Shown: positions 8,348-16,144 of the stretch, piece after piece
Layout: every line of letters starts with the position of its first letter
Position numbering within the stretch: position 1 is the stretch's first letter
NCBI GenBank assembly: GCA_001701225.1
Contig: DAAQ01000035.1
Location: 1 to 28,310 of the forward strand
Length of the DNA: 28,310 nt
Source: Bacteroidales bacterium H5
GTDB taxonomy: Bacteria; Bacteroidota; Bacteroidia; Bacteroidales; Muribaculaceae
Reading direction: 5' to 3'
Made by a program: the position numbers and the translations under genes
The notes under the pieces: generated by a model
Told to the model about the DNA's origin: nothing
The model's database searches: none
The model's input: the letters and a program-made list of their open reading frames with translations, nothing else

Positions 8348-9691
8348 TCAGACAAACTGCCATATGAGTATGAGCAGAATCAGCGGCGGAGCAATCCATT
8401 TCACAACGAACCGGATCAGCCCCAGGGCCCTCGAATGCAGCGTGCCATTGTTGGTGAGCTGGGCCCTGAAGAACCGTTCGGGAGCCACCCACCCCATATA
8501 GACGCACAGGAGTATGCCCCCGACGGGGAGCATTATATTGGTGGCGACCGTGTCGAGGAAATCGAATATGGTGAGTCCCGCTATGGTGAATCCCTTCCAT
8601 GGGCCGACCGAAAGCGAGCACACGGGGCTGAGGATGAGCAGCGGGAGACAGACGCAGAGACAGGCACGGGTACGGGAGACCTTCATGCGCGTCTTTACAA
8701 ACGAGACTGAGACCTCGGCCAGCGATATGGTCGACGTGAAGGCCGCGACGGTGAGCAGCAGGAAGAATAGCGACGACCACCAGCGTGTGCCCCCCATCTG
8801 GGCGAAAATCTCGGGCAGGGTGACAAACACAAGGGCTGATCCGGCGAGGTTGCTGTCCTGGAGCCCGAAGGTCATCACCGCAGGGAAGATTATCACACCC
8901 ATCAGTATGGCCACCATGAGGTCGAGCAGCGACACGGTCATGGCTGTGCGCGTCAGCTTGGTACCTGCGGGATAGTAGCTGGCGTATGTGACAAGGATGC
9001 CCATAGCCAGACTCAGCGAGAAGAACGCCTGCCCGAGGGCGTTGACCACAGTGGCCGGGGTAAGCGCCGAGAAATCGGGCCTCAGGAAAAACGAAAGTCC
9101 CTCGGAGGCACCCGGCAGACTCAGCGACACTCCACAGAATATCACCAGCAGCAGGAAGAGCACAGGCATCATTATGTTTGACATTCGCTCGATGCCTCCC
9201 TGCACACCTTTAAGCAGCACAAGAAGGTTGGCGGCAATCATGATGACGGTCATCACGATTGGCCTGTATGTGCCTGTGATATAGCGTCCCATGGTGTCGC
9301 GGAATGCCTCGTCGCCCGAGCCGGACGCATAGAGGTCGCCCGTCACAGACTGCACGAGATACTCGAGCGTCCAGCCGGAGACGACCATATAGAATGACAG
9401 GATGAGGTATGAGGCCAGGACGGCCAGGGCTCCGGCGAGCCACCATCCCTTGCGGTCGGGGGTCACCTTGCGGAAGACCCCGACGGCATCGCTGTCGCCG
9501 CCACGCCCGAGGGCGAACTCGGCGGTCATCACCGGGATGCCGAGGATGAATATGCAGAGTATGTAGACCAGAAGGAAGAGGGCGCCCCCGTTGGCCTGGA
9601 CCTCGGCCGGAAAACGCCACACATTGCCCAGCCCGACGGCCGAACCGACCGTGGCTGCGATGACACCGATTTTTGAGCTGAATTTTGGCAT
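8348..9691 (-). CDS. Sodium-dependent transporter, neurotransmitter:sodium symporter (NSS/SNF) family
   Basis: This 447-residue multi-pass inner-membrane protein begins with the NSS signature: IGVIAATVGSAVGLGNVWRF, the unwound first helix that binds Na+ and substrate in LeuT-like transporters. About 11 hydrophobic segments follow, as in many bacterial members. It should import an amino acid or related small molecule with Na+; the substrate cannot be read from the sequence. The gene is 28 nt downstream of the Crp/Fnr gene and probably cotranscribed with it. A Na+-driven importer fits the NQR and NhaD genes elsewhere in the window. Confidence 0.9.
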   Translation of the reverse strand: MPKFSSKIGVIAATVGSAVGLGNVWRFPAEVQANGGALFLLVYILCIFILGIPVMTAEFALGRGGDSDAVGVFRKVTPDRKGWWLAGALAVLASYLILSFYMVVSGWTLEYLVQSVTGDLYASGSGDEAFRDTMGRYITGTYRPIVMTVIMIAANLLVLLKGVQGGIERMSNIMMPVLFLLLVIFCGVSLSLPGASEGLSFFLRPDFSALTPATVVNALGQAFFSLSLAMGILVTYASYYPAGTKLTRTAMTVSLLDLMVAILMGVIIFPAVMTFGLQDSNLAGSALVFVTLPEIFAQMGGTRWWSSLFFLLLTVAAFTSTISLAEVSVSFVKTRMKVSRTRACLCVCLPLLILSPVCSLSVGPWKGFTIAGLTIFDFLDTVATNIMLPVGGILLCVYMGWVAPERFFRAQLTNNGTLHSRALGLIRFVVKWIAPPLILLILIWQFV

Positions 9692-9719
9692 AGGCGGGAG
9701 AGGATGTTTTTATGAGAGG

Positions 9720-10421
9720 TCAGCCGAACTTGGAGATCTTGCGGAGCATCGGTTCGTTGAGAATCTTTATCTTGCGACCGTCCACGACGATGAGGTGCTC
9801 GCTGACAAAGTTCGAGAGTGTGCGTATGGCGTTTGAGGTAGTCATGTTGCTGAGGTTGGCCAGGTCCTCGCGTCCCATGTAGATTTTGAGGGTCATGTTG
9901 TCATCCTCCTCATATCCATAGTTGTCGAGGAGCACCATCAGGGCCTCGGCGAGACGTCCGCGGATATGTTTCTGTGTCAGGTTGACAATCTTCGTGTCTG
10001 ACGAGCCGAGGTTGCGCGACAGTTCGTGTATGAAGAACATGGCCAGATTGTTGTTGTTCCTTATCATCTCGTGCACCAGCGACATCGGCAATGTGCCGAG
10101 GGTCGACGGCTCGAGGGTGGCGGCACTCGACACATATGGCTCTCCGGCAAAATAGGCCCGGTATCCGAAATACTGCACCGGCTTGATGAGACGGATTATC
10201 TGGACACGGCCTCCGATGCCGTCCTTATATTTCTTGACCTTGCCGTCGAGCAGACACCACAGAAATTCCGGCTCATCCTTCTCGGCATAGACAATCTGGT
10301 TTTTCTTGTACTGGTGTATGGTGAAATTCTCGATGACAAGGCGCTTTTCGTCTCCGCTCAGTACCTGCCATATCTCCGATAAATCCTCGGCTATTACCTG
10401 TTCAATAGTGCTCTTTATCAT
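9720..10421 (-). CDS. Crp/Fnr-family transcriptional regulator
   Basis: The 233-residue protein has a cyclic-nucleotide-binding-type beta barrel (about 20-115), a dimerisation helix (about 115-145), and a winged helix at about 148-225 with the HTH at MGREDLANLSNMTTSNAIRT. The barrel lacks the usual RxA/RxS phosphate-binding motif, so cAMP binding is doubtful. It also lacks the N-terminal cysteine cluster of FNR, so it is probably not an Fe-S oxygen sensor. It leads a run of minus-strand genes, and two palindromes lie at its promoter, suggesting autoregulation. The signal it senses is unknown. Confidence 0.88.
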   Translation of the reverse strand: MIKSTIEQVIAEDLSEIWQVLSGDEKRLVIENFTIHQYKKNQIVYAEKDEPEFLWCLLDGKVKKYKDGIGGRVQIIRLIKPVQYFGYRAYFAGEPYVSSAATLEPSTLGTLPMSLVHEMIRNNNNLAMFFIHELSRNLGSSDTKIVNLTQKHIRGRLAEALMVLLDNYGYEEDDNMTLKIYMGREDLANLSNMTTSNAIRTLSNFVSEHLIVVDGRKIKILNEPMLRKISKFG

Positions 10422-10470
10422 GTCTCGGTGTCATTCAGCTATGCTATACAACATAAAAGGGTGATATAGT

Positions 10471-10502
10471 TTGCAAATTTACAACCAAGTGACAAAATTT
10501 TG
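10471..10502. promoter_or_regulatory. Putative crp promoter with two palindromic operator candidates
   Basis: On the minus strand TAAATTTG (10481-10474) matches the Bacteroidetes -7 box; no good -33 box was found. The box lies within an inverted repeat TTGCAAATTTACAA (10471-10484, one mismatched pair). A second perfect palindrome, CAAAATTTTG, lies at 10493-10502. Their centres are 20 bp apart, about two helical turns. This layout would suit binding by the dimeric Crp/Fnr protein encoded next to it. Confidence 0.4.
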
Positions 10503-10622
10503 AACTGTATTTGAGTTAAAAATCTTTAATTTACCTATGATTCATAACTTCAAGCTATGGATGCTTTGTGTAGCCCGGACAGAAATGTTGTTAAAAAGTC
10601 ACGTTATTTGGAATAATTTACC

Positions 10623-10630
10623 TAATTTTG
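10623..10630 (+). promoter_or_regulatory. Putative -7 box of the patatin-GH13 operon
   Basis: TAATTTTG matches the Bacteroidetes TAnnTTTG consensus and lies 58 nt before the chosen ATG at 10689. A TTTG is present at 10607-10610 but is too close to be a standard -33 box. A start here would exclude the upstream TTG at 10635 as the initiation codon. Confidence 0.45.
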
Positions 10631-10688
10631 TACGTTGGAAACTACAGATGGTCTCCACAACCCTCTCCCGACCGAAAACCGACACCCC

Positions 10689-11483
10689 ATGCTTGGATTC
10701 TCGTCAAAACCATATAAGCTCGGCATCGTCCTCAGCGGGGGCGGCGCACGCGGATTAGCCCACTGCGGGGCCCTTCAGGCCTTCGAGGAGATGGGACTGC
10801 GTCCAGACATCATGGCCGGGGTGAGCGCAGGGTCGGTCGTGACAGCCATGTATGCCGCAGGACTCAAGCCGCAGGATATACTCAAAATATTCACAGACGC
10901 CAAGTTCGGTGATTTTGCCGAGCTGGCCGTGCCGAGAGACGGGTTCTTCTCGATGGACGGTTTCCGCCGGATGCTGCGGCGCACCATCCCGTACAAAAAC
11001 CTTTCCGACCTCCCTCTTCCGGCTGTGGTCTGCGCCACAGACCTCGACCACAACAAGCCCGTGGCCTTCACTGAAGGAGACATAGCCGACTGTGTGTCGG
11101 CATCGTGCAGCATCCCCATAGTATTCAAGCCGGTCAAGATAGGGGGCGTGACCTATGTAGACGGAGGTGTCACCGCCAACCTCCCGGCATGGGCCCTGAG
11201 AGACAAATGCAAGTATCTCATCGGCGTCAACTGCTCGCCGTTGCCACGACGCGGACGTGCCGGATCGATACTCGACATAGCCCAGCGCACATACGATCTT
11301 CTCGTCAAGAACAATTCCATACCGCAGATGGAGCTCTGCGACCTGGCCATCAGCCTCAATGATATCGCCAACTACAAGGTGTTCAACCTGCGCGAGATAA
11401 AGCGTGTATATCAGCTCGGATATGACGACACGATGCATACGCTGCTCAATGCCGGATTCACGCCACAGGGCTCCCGACCTTAG
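10689..11483 (+). CDS. Patatin-like phospholipase family protein
   Basis: This 264-residue protein has the complete patatin catalytic set. The oxyanion loop is GGGARG (17-22). The nucleophile elbow is GVSAG with Ser46. The catalytic Asp is Asp158 in VDGGVTANLP. These enzymes are Ser/Asp lipid acyl hydrolases. There is no signal peptide or membrane helix, so it should act in the cytoplasm or at the inner face of the membrane, like the short RssA/YchK-type bacterial patatins. The ATG at 10689 is preferred over a TTG at 10635, which would sit at the predicted transcription start. It is 27 nt upstream of the GH13 gene, and the two probably form an operon. Confidence 0.88.
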   Translation: MLGFSSKPYKLGIVLSGGGARGLAHCGALQAFEEMGLRPDIMAGVSAGSVVTAMYAAGLKPQDILKIFTDAKFGDFAELAVPRDGFFSMDGFRRMLRRTIPYKNLSDLPLPAVVCATDLDHNKPVAFTEGDIADCVSASCSIPIVFKPVKIGGVTYVDGGVTANLPAWALRDKCKYLIGVNCSPLPRRGRAGSILDIAQRTYDLLVKNNSIPQMELCDLAISLNDIANYKVFNLREIKRVYQLGYDDTMHTLLNAGFTPQGSRP

Positions 11484-11510
11484 ACCCACATCCAAGAAAT
11501 CACGTTCAAG

Positions 11511-13214
11511 ATGGACAGAAAACCAATCATCTACCAGCTCTTTCCCCGCCTTTTCACAAACACCAACACCGCCTGCATACCCAACGGCACGCTGGCCCAG
11601 AACGGCGTCGGCAAGATGAACCAGATCACCGACACTGTGCTCCAGGGCATCAAGCAGCTCGGAGTGACGCACATCTGGTACACGGGCCTGATAGAACATG
11701 CCACCAAGACGGACTATACAGCCGAGGGTATCGTGCCCGCCGACAACCCGTATGTGGTCAAGGGTGAGGCCGGTTCGCCGTATGCCATAAAGGACTACTA
11801 TGACATCGACCCCGACCTGGCCGAGAGCGTGCCCGACCGCATGGCCGAGTTCGAGGCCCTCGTGGCGCGCACTCACGACAACGGCATGGAGGTGGTGATA
11901 GATTTCGTGCCCAACCACACGGCAAGACGCTATCACTCGGATGTCGCTCCGGCAGGCATCGAGGATTTCGGGGCGCACGATGACTCCAACATGTTCTTCT
12001 CGCCCAACAACAACTACTATTACATCACCCGCCAGCTCTTCGCCCCATCCATCGACCTCGGCACGGGCAAGCAGGCATATATCGAGTTCCCCGCCAAGGC
12101 CACGGGCGACGACTGCTTCACGGCATTCCCGTCGTCGGGCAACTGGTATGAGACCGTCAAGCTCAACTACGGACGCGACCCCATGAACGGTTCGGGCCAC
12201 TACAGCCCCATACCCGACACCTGGTTCAAGATGCTCAACATACTGCGCTACTGGGCATCGAAGGGTGTCGATGCCTTCCGCTGCGACATGGCCCACATGG
12301 TGCCCATCGAGTTCTGGCAGTGGGCCATCCCCAATGTCAAGGACCGCTATCCGCACATCAAGTTCATCGCCGAGATATATGATGTCGGCCTCTACCGCGA
12401 CTTTATCAACGTGGCCGGGTTCGACTATCTCTATGACAAGGTGAACCTCTACGACACCCTGCGCGGCATCCAGACGGCCAACCATTCGGCAGCCACAATC
12501 ACAAGCTGCTGGCAGGCGGTCGACGGGATACAGCCCCACATGCTCAACTTTCTCGAGAACCATGACGAGCAGCGCTTCGGCTCGAAATTCTATGCCGGAG
12601 ACCCCGCCAAGGTCATCCCTTCGCTGGTGGTGAGCTCGATGATCTCGACCGGGCCGATGATGATATACATGGGCCAGGAGCTCGGCGAACAGGCTACCGA
12701 CTCGGAGGGCTTCAGCGGCTATGACGGACGCACCACCATATTCGACTACTGGAGCGTGGGCACCCTGCGCCGCTGGTATAACGAAGGTAATCCCGACGGC
12801 TCGCAGCTCACTCCGCGCGAGCGCTGGCTGCGTGCCAAGTATGCCACCATCCTGCGCCTCTGCAATACGGAGAAGGCCATCGCCCACGGACGCTTCTACG
12901 ACCTGATGTATGTCAACTATCAGAATCCGACGCTCAATCCCCACAGGCAGTATGTATTCATGCGCTCATACGACGGCGTGACACTGTTCATCGCCGCCAA
13001 CTTTGCCTCAGAGTCGTGCGACCTCTCGGTCAACATCCCGCGCCATGCGCTCGAGATGCTCAACATTCCCGAGGGTAACGTCATGTCACGCGAGCTCCTG
13101 ACAGGTGAGACAGATGTCAAGACCATCTCGGCCACCGAGCCATTCCGCACCATGATACCCCCCTACGACGCCGTCGTCTGGAAAATCATCCACAAGAACA
13201 TCAAGCAGGCCTGA
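11511..13214 (+). CDS. Alpha-amylase family (GH13) glycoside hydrolase, cytoplasmic
   Basis: The 567-residue protein has the four GH13 regions: DFVPNH (131-136); DAFRCDMAH with Arg257 and the nucleophile Asp259; AEIYD with the acid/base Glu288; and ENHDEQR with Asp352. It starts directly with the barrel (PIIYQLFPRLF) and has no signal peptide, so it acts on alpha-glucans or oligosaccharides inside the cell. The C-terminal 100 or so residues look like the usual beta-sandwich. No SusC/SusD, carbohydrate-binding module or other sugar gene is adjacent, so the substrate is uncertain. It ends before a strong bidirectional hairpin. Confidence 0.9.
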   Translation: MDRKPIIYQLFPRLFTNTNTACIPNGTLAQNGVGKMNQITDTVLQGIKQLGVTHIWYTGLIEHATKTDYTAEGIVPADNPYVVKGEAGSPYAIKDYYDIDPDLAESVPDRMAEFEALVARTHDNGMEVVIDFVPNHTARRYHSDVAPAGIEDFGAHDDSNMFFSPNNNYYYITRQLFAPSIDLGTGKQAYIEFPAKATGDDCFTAFPSSGNWYETVKLNYGRDPMNGSGHYSPIPDTWFKMLNILRYWASKGVDAFRCDMAHMVPIEFWQWAIPNVKDRYPHIKFIAEIYDVGLYRDFINVAGFDYLYDKVNLYDTLRGIQTANHSAATITSCWQAVDGIQPHMLNFLENHDEQRFGSKFYAGDPAKVIPSLVVSSMISTGPMMIYMGQELGEQATDSEGFSGYDGRTTIFDYWSVGTLRRWYNEGNPDGSQLTPRERWLRAKYATILRLCNTEKAIAHGRFYDLMYVNYQNPTLNPHRQYVFMRSYDGVTLFIAANFASESCDLSVNIPRHALEMLNIPEGNVMSRELLTGETDVKTISATEPFRTMIPPYDAVVWKIIHKNIKQA

Positions 13215-13238
13215 CATCAGCAGGACATACAAATAGGA

Positions 13239-13286
13239 AAACCAGAGCCGTGGGATGGAAATGAATCCGCTCCACGGCTCTGGTTT
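13239..13286. terminator. Bidirectional rho-independent terminator (GH13 / hepT)
   Basis: A perfect 15-bp inverted repeat (13239-13253 with 13272-13286) encloses an 18-nt loop. It has A residues on the left and T residues on the right, so it can end transcripts from both sides. It sits between the convergent GH13 gene and the hepT gene. Confidence 0.85.
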
Positions 13287-13306
13287 CATAGAGTATGATA
13301 CACGTA

Positions 13307-13645
13307 CTATTTTTCCAGCAGAACCCGTACCTCGTCTCCGAGTTTAGGAAGATGATTTATAACAATTGCCCATATTATCTCAGGCAAAAGGCTGTCATAA
13401 CCGTGTATGACAAAATTTCTTGTGTCGACAATCTTACGCGCAGATGTTATCTCAATATCGGGGTTAATTTTGAGGATTCGGTTCATGGCCTCACCCATAA
13501 TCTCTATATTACGTTCCACAAACCTACGGAATACAATATCCGACATAAACATGTCGAAGCGTCTCGGACGATCTGCAAACTGGGCCTCAATCTCATTGAT
13601 GGCACCCGATATATCCGAAAGATATTTCCTTACCTTCTCATCCAT
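13307..13645 (-). CDS. hepT: HepT-like toxin, HEPN ribonuclease (DUF86)
   Basis: The 112-residue all-helical protein carries the HEPN RX4HXY motif exactly, as RNFVIHGY with Arg76, His81 and Tyr83. In the HepT/MntA (type VII) toxin-antitoxin family this motif is the RNase active site, and MntA silences it by AMPylating the tyrosine. The length of about 110 residues is typical. Its start overlaps the end of the mntA-like gene by 8 nt, the usual antitoxin-first order. The all-intact motif suggests a working toxin, though activity is inferred. Confidence 0.9.
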   Translation of the reverse strand: MDEKVRKYLSDISGAINEIEAQFADRPRRFDMFMSDIVFRRFVERNIEIMGEAMNRILKINPDIEITSARKIVDTRNFVIHGYDSLLPEIIWAIVINHLPKLGDEVRVLLEK

Positions 13646-13943
13646 ATATCAAGACTTTTGTCGCATCGAGTTCCTTTCGGAAATACGGATTCTTCACGGC
13701 TTCATCGCAAACCATGTCAATCTTGCGCTGAAGCAGATGCTCGAGCTCGTATATGAAATCAAAGAAATTGTCAGCCCATTCCGTCTCCTTGAGCCTTGGT
13801 CTGTCAAAGTTTACAGAGAAATCCACATCGCTCTCATCATTGAAACGGGCAGTGAGTATAGAGCCGAAGACCCATAGATTCTTTACCTTATACTTTTTGC
13901 ATAAGGCAATAATTCTGTCCATATTGATTTCTATCAGCTTCAT
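13638..13943 (-). CDS. mntA: MntA-like nucleotidyltransferase antitoxin
   Basis: The 101-residue protein is a minimal nucleotidyltransferase. It has the GSX10DXD motif (Gly27, Ser28, Asp39, Asp41) and a third acidic position at Asp76 in RKIDMVC. MntA antitoxins transfer AMP to the tyrosine of the HepT RX4HXY motif. The gene overlaps hepT by 8 nt and starts 7 nt after the upstream lipoprotein gene, so it may be read from the nhaD promoter; no separate promoter fits in that gap. Promoters inside the lipoprotein gene cannot be excluded. Confidence 0.88.
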   Translation of the reverse strand: MKLIEINMDRIIALCKKYKVKNLWVFGSILTARFNDESDVDFSVNFDRPRLKETEWADNFFDFIYELEHLLQRKIDMVCDEAVKNPYFRKELDATKVLIYG

Positions 13944-13950
13944 ATCAGGC

Positions 13951-14622
13951 TCAATAGTAGATTATCTCGCGGCGTTCGAGGGTGTAGCTTATGTGGGGAC
14001 GGGCGCCGGGCTGCTGGGTGGTCCAGACACTGAGGCGTTCGGTCCAGTTGCCGTGTAGGTCTTCGGTGCGGTAGATGTTGAACACCGCCGTGTGCTCGCC
14101 GTCGACGGCAGGGTCGGTGTACTGTCCCACTATGCGCCGGTCATCGTCATAGACCGTTACGGCATAGTCGCCCATGCCGTTGCTGCGGACTACGTTGGGC
14201 GAGACATGCTCGTATGACAAGGTATCCTTGAGGAATCCTCCGTGCTGGCGGTTGAGGTTGGGGCGGCGGTCCTCCCATCGGATGATGCGTCCCCACCTGT
14301 CGCGCCTGAGGCGTTCGTCGCGTCGTGACACATAGTTGCCGAGCGAATCAAAATAGGCCACGGTGACAATAACCTTGGAGGCTGTAGTGTCTACCGCGAC
14401 CGAGTCAGGCCCCGGAACCGCCTCCCACCATGTGGTCTTGGATACCCGCTTGACGCGGTGACGCAGCTCGAAGAGGCTCAGGTCGGTAGACTCGAACACC
14501 CCGTCCCCGTCATAGCCCTGCCATACGTCACCACTCTCGGTGACGCTTTCATCATGACCGCCGCAAGCCTGAAACAGGAAGGTAGCGGCGAGGGCTATGA
14601 ACGGGGAACGGGTGAGTCTCAT
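13951..14622 (-). CDS. Predicted lipoprotein with YD/RHS-like repeats
   Basis: This 223-residue protein has a lipoprotein signal peptide (residues 1-20, lipobox FQAC, lipidated Cys20). The mature part contains tyrosine- and aspartate-rich beta segments of YD/RHS type: RWGRIIRWEDR, AVTVYDDDRRIVGQY, and a closing DLHGNWTERLSVW with ERREIIYY, a pattern common in small Bacteroidales RHS-like proteins. It would sit in the envelope. It lies 12 nt downstream of nhaD and 7 nt upstream of mntA. No enzymatic function can be assigned. Confidence 0.7.
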   Translation of the reverse strand: MRLTRSPFIALAATFLFQACGGHDESVTESGDVWQGYDGDGVFESTDLSLFELRHRVKRVSKTTWWEAVPGPDSVAVDTTASKVIVTVAYFDSLGNYVSRRDERLRRDRWGRIIRWEDRRPNLNRQHGGFLKDTLSYEHVSPNVVRSNGMGDYAVTVYDDDRRIVGQYTDPAVDGEHTAVFNIYRTEDLHGNWTERLSVWTTQQPGARPHISYTLERREIIYY

Positions 14623-14634
14623 ATATGGTCTTTA

Positions 14635-15924
14635 TCAGAAGAACAAAGTCTCGAGGGCGTATGTTGCGATACCTGCGATATATCCTACGAAGGCTATCCA
14701 GGTGAAGCGGCGCAGATACCAGCCGAAGCTGATCTTCTCGAGGCCCATGACAACGACACCTGCGGCCGAGCCGATGATGAGCATCGAGCCGCCGACACCG
14801 GCACAGTAGGCGAGAAGCTGCCAGAAGAGGCCGTCGCATGCAAAGTCGCCTGTAGCGGCGATGGGATACATCTCCATGCAGCCTGCCACGAGGGGCACAT
14901 TGTCGACGATAGACGAAACCACACCGATGACGCCTGTGACAAGATAGTGGTTGTCATGCGAAACCTCGTTGAGCCACTGGCCGAAGGCGGTGAGCACGCC
15001 TGTCTCCTGGAGTGTGGCGACAGCGAGGAGGATGCCGAGGAAGAAGAGGATCGTGGCCATGTCGATGCGTGAGAGCAGCGTGGTGACCTTGAGGTGCGAG
15101 TTCTCGCAGAACATGGCATTACGGTTGCAGCGGTACTCACTTATCATCCACAGCACGCCGAGTGCAAGCAAGATGCCCATGAAGGGGGGAAGCCCAGTGA
15201 GCATACGGAATATGGGCACGAAGATGAGGCCGCCTACACCGAAGCAGAGTATGAGCATGCGGTCGCCATTTCCGGCACCCGAAGCCTCGATCTTGCGCTC
15301 GGGCGCCTTGAGTGTTCCCTTGAGATAGAGCTGCACACACATCGCGGCAGCCACAACCGACACAACCGAGGGTATGAAGAGCTGGCCGATGACGCCGCCA
15401 GTTGAAATCATCCCCTTGATCCAAAGCATGATGGTGGTGACGTCGCCGATGGGCGAGAAGGCGCCTCCGGCATTTGCAGCTATGATGACCATACCACCAT
15501 AAATCATACGGTCCTTGTGGTCTTCGACGAGCTTGCGGAGCACCATGATCATCACAATCGAGGTGGTGAGGTTGTCGAGGATGGCCGACAGGATGAATGT
15601 CATGAAGGTGATGCGCCACAGCAGCGTGCGCTTGCTGGTAGTAGCGAGGGTATCCTGAACAAAATAGAAACCGCCGTTGGCATCGACAATCTCGACGATG
15701 GTCATGGCACCCATGAGGAAGAACAGAATCTCGCAGGTCTCGCCGAGATGATGCAGCAGGCGCGACGAGGTGTCAACGCCGTCGGGCGCACCGCCACAGG
15801 CATAGAGAGTCCAGCAGACGACACACATCAGCAGTGCCGGAACCGCCTTGTTGATCTTAAGCACACTCTCGAGGGCTATGCACAGATAACCCAGGATGAA
15901 GAAAATGACTATTGCAGTTACCAT
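14635..15924 (-). CDS. nhaD: Na+/H+ antiporter NhaD
   Basis: The 429-residue multi-pass protein matches NhaD-type antiporters of the ion transporter superfamily. AILDNLTTSIVMIMVLRKL is followed by AANAGGAFSPIGDVTTIMLW, the characteristic NhaD sequence. About 12 hydrophobic segments are visible. It exchanges Na+ (or Li+) for H+ across the inner membrane. Given the NQR operon nearby, it may interconvert Na+ and H+ gradients. It is the first gene of a probable nhaD-lipoprotein-mntA-hepT transcript, with a plausible promoter about 85 nt upstream. Confidence 0.9.
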   Translation of the reverse strand: MVTAIVIFFILGYLCIALESVLKINKAVPALLMCVVCWTLYACGGAPDGVDTSSRLLHHLGETCEILFFLMGAMTIVEIVDANGGFYFVQDTLATTSKRTLLWRITFMTFILSAILDNLTTSIVMIMVLRKLVEDHKDRMIYGGMVIIAANAGGAFSPIGDVTTIMLWIKGMISTGGVIGQLFIPSVVSVVAAAMCVQLYLKGTLKAPERKIEASGAGNGDRMLILCFGVGGLIFVPIFRMLTGLPPFMGILLALGVLWMISEYRCNRNAMFCENSHLKVTTLLSRIDMATILFFLGILLAVATLQETGVLTAFGQWLNEVSHDNHYLVTGVIGVVSSIVDNVPLVAGCMEMYPIAATGDFACDGLFWQLLAYCAGVGGSMLIIGSAAGVVVMGLEKISFGWYLRRFTWIAFVGYIAGIATYALETLFF

Positions 15925-16006
15925 TGTAAGAATTTAAAGGTTTTTTTTCATGGTTGAAGGTTGAAACGTGACCGTCATCATAACGGCCCATCTCTCAAAA
16001 TCCCTG

Positions 16007-16037
16007 CAAAGTTCGCAATAATAGTTCAGACAACAAA
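16007..16037 (-). promoter_or_regulatory. Putative nhaD promoter
   Basis: On the minus strand TTTG (16037-16034), a 19-nt spacer and GAACTTTG (16014-16007) match the Bacteroidetes TTTG / TAnnTTTG promoter with one mismatch in the -7 box. A start near 16000 would give a leader of roughly 75 nt before the nhaD ATG at 15924. Confidence 0.45.
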
Positions 16038-16082
16038 ATTTAGAATAATGAAATATTTCTTTAATAGCTGAACCACAGACAA

Positions 16083-16115
16083 CAAAAAATCCTCCCGGCG
16101 GATGCCGGGAGGATT
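16083..16115 (-). terminator. Rho-independent terminator of the exbB-tonB operon
   Basis: A perfect 12-bp stem (16088-16099 with 16104-16115) and a 4-nt loop are followed on the minus strand by a run of T. It lies 30 nt beyond the tonB stop codon and separates that operon from nhaD. Confidence 0.88.
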
Positions 16116-16144
16116 ATAGAGAGTTTTTGGGGATTCCGTCAGGA

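Noticed and set aside
8314..8355. A TTG start for the delta' subunit giving 14 extra residues
   Set aside because: It would overlap the transporter gene, and the conserved protein begins at the ATG at 8313.
10755..12944. A 729-codon open frame on the minus strand opposite the patatin and GH13 genes
   Set aside because: It lies wholly antisense to two genes with complete catalytic motifs, and its translation shows no recognisable domain. GC-rich codon bias produces such open antisense frames.
13638..13645. The 8-nt overlap of mntA and hepT as a possible frameshift or fused gene
   Set aside because: Both proteins are full length with complete motifs, and short overlaps are the usual arrangement for this toxin-antitoxin family.
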